A stretch of 64,000 nt of DNA from Oceanirhabdus sp. W0125-5 (GTDB lineage Bacteria; Bacillota; Clostridia; Clostridiales; Clostridiaceae): the NCBI RefSeq assembly GCF_027938815.1, contig NZ_CP115913.1, positions 5,180,001 to 5,244,000 on the forward strand, written 5' to 3'. Numbering within the stretch: the first letter of the stretch is position 1; each line of letters starts with the position of its first letter. The position numbers and the translations under genes are program-made. This document shows, piece after piece, positions 60,689 to 64,000 of the stretch. The notes beneath the pieces were generated by a model. That model did not search any database and was not told the origin of the DNA. It saw nothing but the letters and a program-made list of their open reading frames with translations.

Positions 60689-61249
60689 TCATTTATTATT
60701 ACAGTAAAATCCTTGCAATTTCTTCAATAACTCCTTCTTCTTATATATCATAGTAGAGTATGGTATCCCCTTGACTTTAGCATAATTTACAAGTTTCATT
60801 CCCTCTAAGAAATAACATTTTATAAGTTCCTGTTCCTCCTCACTTAAGGTATCTATGATCTCCCTTAACCACTTCACATCTTCATAAATCATAATATGCT
60901 CCTCAATTGAAAACTCATCTACTCCCATTATATCTACAATCTCATTATCATAATATACAACTCTATTTGTCTTATGTTTTCTAACCATATAGTTAAAATT
61001 ATTCTTTATTCCCCTAATAACATACCCATAAAAAGAGTTTGATTCTAGCTTATAACTCTTTATGCACTTCAATACTGTCAGGTACCCATATTGTACGATA
61101 TCATCAAATTCCATTGAAGGTATTTTATATCTCAATGCTTCCTTGATTATATACCCTTTGAATAATTCAATTATTTCTCCTAAAGCTTCTTCTTCCCCAT
61201 TTTTAGCTCTTTCTAAAAAAACTCTTAACTCTACATTTTTTATTTTCAT
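60689..61249 (-). CDS. Sigma-70-family RNA polymerase sigma factor
   Basis: 186 residues from the ATG at 61249 (AAAGGGG upstream). Region 2 about 20-90: EIIELFKGYIIKEALRYKIPSMEFDDIVQYGYLTVLKCIKSY, with SFYGYVIRGIKNNF for promoter melting. Region 4 about 130-185: LSEEEQELIKCYFLEGMKLVNYAKVKGIPYSTMIYKKKELLKKL. The short form with region 2 read as FDDIVQYGY resembles SigH/UviA-TcdR-like alternative factors of clostridia. No anti-sigma gene is adjacent. Confidence 0.88.
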   Translation of the reverse strand: MKIKNVELRVFLERAKNGEEEALGEIIELFKGYIIKEALRYKIPSMEFDDIVQYGYLTVLKCIKSYKLESNSFYGYVIRGIKNNFNYMVRKHKTNRVVYYDNEIVDIMGVDEFSIEEHIMIYEDVKWLREIIDTLSEEEQELIKCYFLEGMKLVNYAKVKGIPYSTMIYKKKELLKKLQGFYCNNK

Positions 61250-61567
61250 ATTATATCGTCCCCTTTGATTATTTTGGGACATTCCGGAATATCTCTTAGA
61301 TATATTTTATAATTTCAAATTACACTGAACAAGAATATGTTTTTTCACTTTTTATGAAAGACTTTATACATATGAAAAAAGACTTTCACAAAACTAAATT
61401 TCCAGTCAGTCTTTGTTAAAATATCTCCTCTTAATTTATGTCATAAACTGTATTAATTCTTATTTCTATCTATTTTTATGTAATAAATCGCGTTTTTTTA
61501 TTTTCTTATTTTTTATTAAATTCAACTAATTAACCTTATAACTCCTCTTCGAAATATTCAGCAAATT

Positions 61568-61596
61568 TTGACTTTTAATCTAATATATTGTATAAT
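61568..61596 (+). promoter_or_regulatory. Promoter of a candidate small RNA
   Basis: TTGACT (61568-61573), exactly 17 bases, then a perfect TATAAT (61591-61596). No protein gene lies downstream on this strand. The rest of 61250-61567 is AT-rich and nothing else was recognised. Confidence 0.7.
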
Positions 61597-61602
61597 AAAT
61601 CT

Positions 61603-61699
61603 ATAATAATAGCTTATAACGCTAAGGGAAGATTATGGGTTGCCTCCTAGTGGTCTTCACTATATAAAAAAAACTAGCTGAATTTCAGCTAGTTTTTTT
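61603..61699 (+). ncRNA. Candidate small RNA with a CCUCC loop
   Basis: A strong promoter is followed by about 97 bases without an open frame and a strong terminator. The central hairpin pairs GAAGATTA (61628-61635) with TGGTCTTC (61651-61658), including two G-U pairs, and displays the 15-base loop TGGGTTGCCTCCTAG. CCTCCT is complementary to a Shine-Dalgarno core, as in Gram-positive trans-acting RNAs. CCTAG in the loop could also pair with CTAG in the tail to make a pseudoknot. Confidence 0.5.
61671..61695. terminator. Bidirectional terminator: small RNA and purine permease
   Basis: AAACTAGCTG and CAGCTAGTTT pair around five bases, with A-run left and T-run right, so it works on both strands. 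Confidence 0.85.
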
Positions 61700-61703
61700 G
61701 TTT

Positions 61704-63119
61704 TTACTGTATCATCATAAACCTTAATATGAAAAGTACAGCAAGTATATATGTTATTGGATGTACATCTTTATGCTTTCCTACAGCTATTTTCATAATT
61801 GGATAAAATATAATCCCTGCAGCAATACCATTAGCTATGCTATAAGTAAATGGCATAAGTGCTACTGTTAAGAATGCTGGTACAGCTTCACTTAAGTCTG
61901 TGAAATCAACATCTTTAATTGATTCCATCATAAGAACCCCAACCACGATAAGTGCCGGTGCCGTAGCCTGTGCTGGTACAATTCCAACAATTCCTCCTAG
62001 GAATACTGCTGAGCCAAATAATATACCAACTACTAAAGTTGTTAAACCAGTTCTTCCGCCTTCAGCTATTCCTGCTGCTGATTCAATATACGTTGAAGTT
62101 GTTGTCATTCCAAATAATGAACCAAATGTTGTTGATATTGAATCTGTAAGTAATGCTTTTCTCATGTTTCTTATAGACCCATCTGGTTGAATCATCTCCG
62201 CTCTCTGAGCTGTTCCAACCAATGTTCCTAATGTATCAAATAAATCAACTAAACTGAATGTAAATACAACCATTATTATACTAGTTATTGCTCCTAATAC
62301 CCCATTTCCACCATGAGCAAATAACCCTTGGAAATCCATTTTCATAAATGTAGGCATTATTGATGGTGGTGCACTGAAAATCTTTAATCCAGCAACTTGT
62401 GTAATCCCCATAGGAATACCTATTACTGTAGTTAACAATATAGAAATTAACATTGCTCCTTTAACCTTCCTAACCATCAATACACACATGATAGCTAGTC
62501 CAATTATTGTAAGCAATACATTTTTATCAGTAAAATCTCCAAACCTAACAAGAGTCCCTGGATCAGCTATTACTATTCCTCCACTTTTAAGCCCTATAAG
62601 AGCTACAAAAAGACCAATTCCAGCAGTCATTGCTACTTTTATATTCTTTGGAAGACATTCAACGATTTTTTCTCTTAATGAAGTTACTGTAATAGCAACA
62701 AATAGTAATCCTGATATAGTTACAGCTGCAAGTCCTTGTTGCCAAGTGTACCCTAATGTTAAGCACACGCTATATGTAAAGAATGCTGTAAGTCCAATAC
62801 CTGGTGCGACTGCAAATGGCAAGTTACCATATAATGACATTATCAATGTTCCAATTGCCGACACTAAACACATTGCAACGAAAGCCGATCCAACTACAGG
62901 ATCATTCATAGTATTTAATGAATTTGCTGCATCTCCCATTAGTCCAAGACTATTCATTCCAGACGCCTTTAATATATTGGGAATTACAAGTAAAGCATAA
63001 GCCATTGTTATAAATGTTGTAAACCCAGCTAATATCTCTGTTCTAATATTGGTATTATGTTCTTTTAACTGAAAATATGATTCTAAAAAATTTCCTTTTT
63101 GTTTTTCTTTAGTTTTCAT
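61704..63119 (-). CDS. NCS2/AzgA-type purine (guanine/hypoxanthine) permease
   Basis: 471 residues from the ATG at 63119 (GAGGGAGA five bases upstream). About twelve to fourteen membrane segments. TEILAGFTTFITMAYALLVIPNIL, GLTAFFTYSVCLTLGYTWQQGLAAV and ESAAGIAEGGRTGLTTLV are signatures of the AzgA/PbuG/PbuO branch, proton-driven importers of adenine, guanine or hypoxanthine. The guanine-type riboswitch in the leader agrees with import of guanine or hypoxanthine. Single gene. Confidence 0.94.
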   Translation of the reverse strand: MKTKEKQKGNFLESYFQLKEHNTNIRTEILAGFTTFITMAYALLVIPNILKASGMNSLGLMGDAANSLNTMNDPVVGSAFVAMCLVSAIGTLIMSLYGNLPFAVAPGIGLTAFFTYSVCLTLGYTWQQGLAAVTISGLLFVAITVTSLREKIVECLPKNIKVAMTAGIGLFVALIGLKSGGIVIADPGTLVRFGDFTDKNVLLTIIGLAIMCVLMVRKVKGAMLISILLTTVIGIPMGITQVAGLKIFSAPPSIMPTFMKMDFQGLFAHGGNGVLGAITSIIMVVFTFSLVDLFDTLGTLVGTAQRAEMIQPDGSIRNMRKALLTDSISTTFGSLFGMTTTSTYIESAAGIAEGGRTGLTTLVVGILFGSAVFLGGIVGIVPAQATAPALIVVGVLMMESIKDVDFTDLSEAVPAFLTVALMPFTYSIANGIAAGIIFYPIMKIAVGKHKDVHPITYILAVLFILRFMMIQ

Positions 63120-63253
63120 ACTATTCTCCCTCAAAAATAATTTTGTTTGAGATTTGAACTCAAATATTTCTTTATGCCTGTCCATAAGTCATTGAACCAC
63201 CGAGATTTTGGAACAAGTCTAAAAAAATTCTCGTAATTAAATCTCAATAAATT

Positions 63254-63301
63254 AAAAAAATTCCCATCCTCAAGATATAAGTAATCCTAATGATAGAAAT
63301 T
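63254..63301 (-). terminator. Terminator controlled by the purine riboswitch
   Basis: On the reverse strand AATTTCTATC pairs with GATGGGAATT over ten bases including G-U, then seven T. The loop contains GGATTAC, complementary to GTAATCC at the 3' side of the aptamer P1, a possible antiterminator contact. Confidence 0.7.
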
Positions 63302-63326
63302 TTAACAAAATTATTAAAGTTGGATT

Positions 63327-63393
63327 ACCCATAGTGAGATGTTTACGGTATCTCGTAGAAACTTTTGATCCATATTATCAAAAATATATGAGT
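63327..63393 (-). ncRNA. Purine riboswitch aptamer, guanine type
   Basis: On the reverse strand: P1 ACTCATA/TATGGGT; P2 TTGAT/ATCAA closing loop AATATGG; J2/3 AAGTTTCTA; P3 GAGAT/ATCTC closing loop CCGTAAA; J3/1 beginning CTAT. The loops and junctions match the xpt-type aptamer, and the specificity base before TAT is C, the guanine/hypoxanthine form (adenine switches have U). With the terminator downstream, ligand should switch the permease off. Confidence 0.93.
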
Positions 63394-63533
63394 TTTGGTA
63401 TAAGTTTTTAATTTCTTTAAATAATAACACCCCCTGTTTTCATCGTCAATACACTTTAAAATATTCATATTATTTAGACTTTTTTAAAACGTTATAACTC
63501 TACCTTGCCAAACTTTAGAATTTCAGACTACTG

Positions 63534-63562
63534 AAAAAAGGCAGCCATTTGGCTACCTTTTT
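63534..63562 (-). terminator. Terminator of the YvrJ gene
   Basis: GGTAGCC and GGCTGCC pair (one mismatch) between A- and T-runs; the YvrJ stop is inside the stem. Confidence 0.75.
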
Positions 63563-63717
63563 TCTCTGGTACCTATAACGCTTGTAATCACCCTTGTTAG
63601 ATTCAATATGGATTGATTAAGAACTTCAATCTTTCTATCAAATCTAACTAAGAGATATATACACATAGCTATGGGGAACCCGAGAGTGCCTATAATTTTG
63701 GATAACTCCTCATACAT
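63553..63717 (-). CDS. YvrJ family small membrane protein
   Basis: 54 residues. SD AAGGAGGG lies six bases before the ATG at 63717. IIGTLGFPIAMCIYLLVRFDRKIEVLNQSI is the YvrJ-family pattern: one membrane helix followed by a short charged helix. The function of the family is not established; members often sit near phage-holin-like or sigma-regulated genes. A terminator overlaps its stop. No other gene lies in 63120-63552 besides the riboswitch region. Confidence 0.85.
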   Translation of the reverse strand: MYEELSKIIGTLGFPIAMCIYLLVRFDRKIEVLNQSILNLTRVITSVIGTREKR

Positions 63718-63881
63718 ACTGCACCCTCCTTATACGTTATAAGTTTACTTATATATTTTCAAGGTGTTGAAACCTTTCAATAGAATATATGCAGTTAAAA
63801 TAATTATTTATAAGATTTTATTTTTATAGACCTCAAGGGTATCAAAACAATAAATACATATCGAATTATTTTTATTTTTTA

Positions 63882-63910
63882 TTGACAAACGATAAATATT
63901 TATTTATTAT
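63882..63910 (+). promoter_or_regulatory. Promoter of the last gene
   Basis: TTGACA (63882-63887), 17 bases, TATTAT (63905-63910). The spacer contains the palindrome ATAAATATTTAT (63892-63903), a possible operator. Confidence 0.75.
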
Positions 63911-63942
63911 AATAATAACATTATAGAATTGAGGTTGATAAA

Positions 63943-64000
63943 ATGAAAAAAAATCCTATCCCTAGAATCTTACATATGATTGTAATTTTAGGAATAACTC
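63943..64000 (+). CDS. Start of a gene, probably a membrane protein (cut by window edge)
   Basis: Nineteen codons, MKKNPIPRILHMIVILGIT, follow a GAGG SD. A short basic start then a hydrophobic stretch suggests a membrane protein, but too little is present to name it. A strong promoter lies directly upstream. Confidence 0.6.
   Translation, partial: MKKNPIPRILHMIVILGIT

Noticed and set aside
62488..63000. 170-codon forward frame inside the purine permease
   Set aside because: Antisense shadow of a strongly coding membrane protein; no SD.

Overview
The window is AT-rich and densely coded, with strong Shine-Dalgarno (SD) sites, rho-independent terminators after most units, and some GTG/TTG starts. 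Anaerobic genes are present: pyruvate formate-lyase with its activase, acetate kinase and reverse rubrerythrin. A spore photoproduct lyase also occurs. Together these point to a spore-forming Firmicute of the Clostridium type. No rRNA, tRNA, CRISPR array, intact insertion sequence or prophage was seen. All identities come from reading motifs by eye; no database search was run.

Layout. 1-6.7 kb: a cut TetR regulator, a membrane GGDEF/EAL protein, ackA without a neighbouring pta, and two unknown envelope proteins. 6.8-10.3 kb: pflB-pflA behind a ZTP (pfl-motif) riboswitch with a terminator. 10.4-16.3 kb: a tocopherol-cyclase-like protein, an unknown lipoprotein, a FAD/Rieske oxidoreductase, an unknown anchored protein and a metallo-beta-lactamase-fold hydrolase. 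16.5-23.2 kb: an AraC fusion protein and a Bce-type peptide-sensing and detoxification operon (response regulator, kinase, ATPase, permease). 23.3-37.9 kb: mostly single genes (SpoIIE-type phosphatase, alpha/beta hydrolase, DegV, RluF-like synthase, AraC and MerR regulators, CPBP protease, serine hydrolase, MATE pump, DUF2785), usually separated by bidirectional terminators. 38-43.9 kb: a signalling operon of a very large hybrid histidine kinase, CheR and a REC-GGDEF protein. 44-51.8 kb: two unknown small proteins, VanW, rubrerythrin behind a palindromic operator, an amino-acid ABC transporter, a PrsA-type foldase and spore photoproduct lyase. 51.9-53.6 kb: a candidate peptide quorum-sensing pair. 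53.7-64 kb: a CdaR-like regulator with a UgpC/MsmK-type ATPase, a second MATE pump with a CsoR/RcnR-like operator, a GNAT enzyme, an LCP protein, an alkyltransferase-like protein, a sigma factor, a candidate small RNA, and a purine permease behind a guanine-type riboswitch.

The most interesting item is at 51960-53554. A 54-codon exported peptide gene is divergent from an XRE-TPR (RRNPP-type) regulator. Between them lies a 42-bp near-perfect palindrome (19 of 21 pairs) that contains both promoters overlapping in opposite directions. This looks like a self-contained peptide-sensing switch.

The second is a family of about 245-bp intergenic repeats with terminal inverted repeats. Their internal hairpins change by compensatory substitutions between copies, so structure rather than sequence is being kept.
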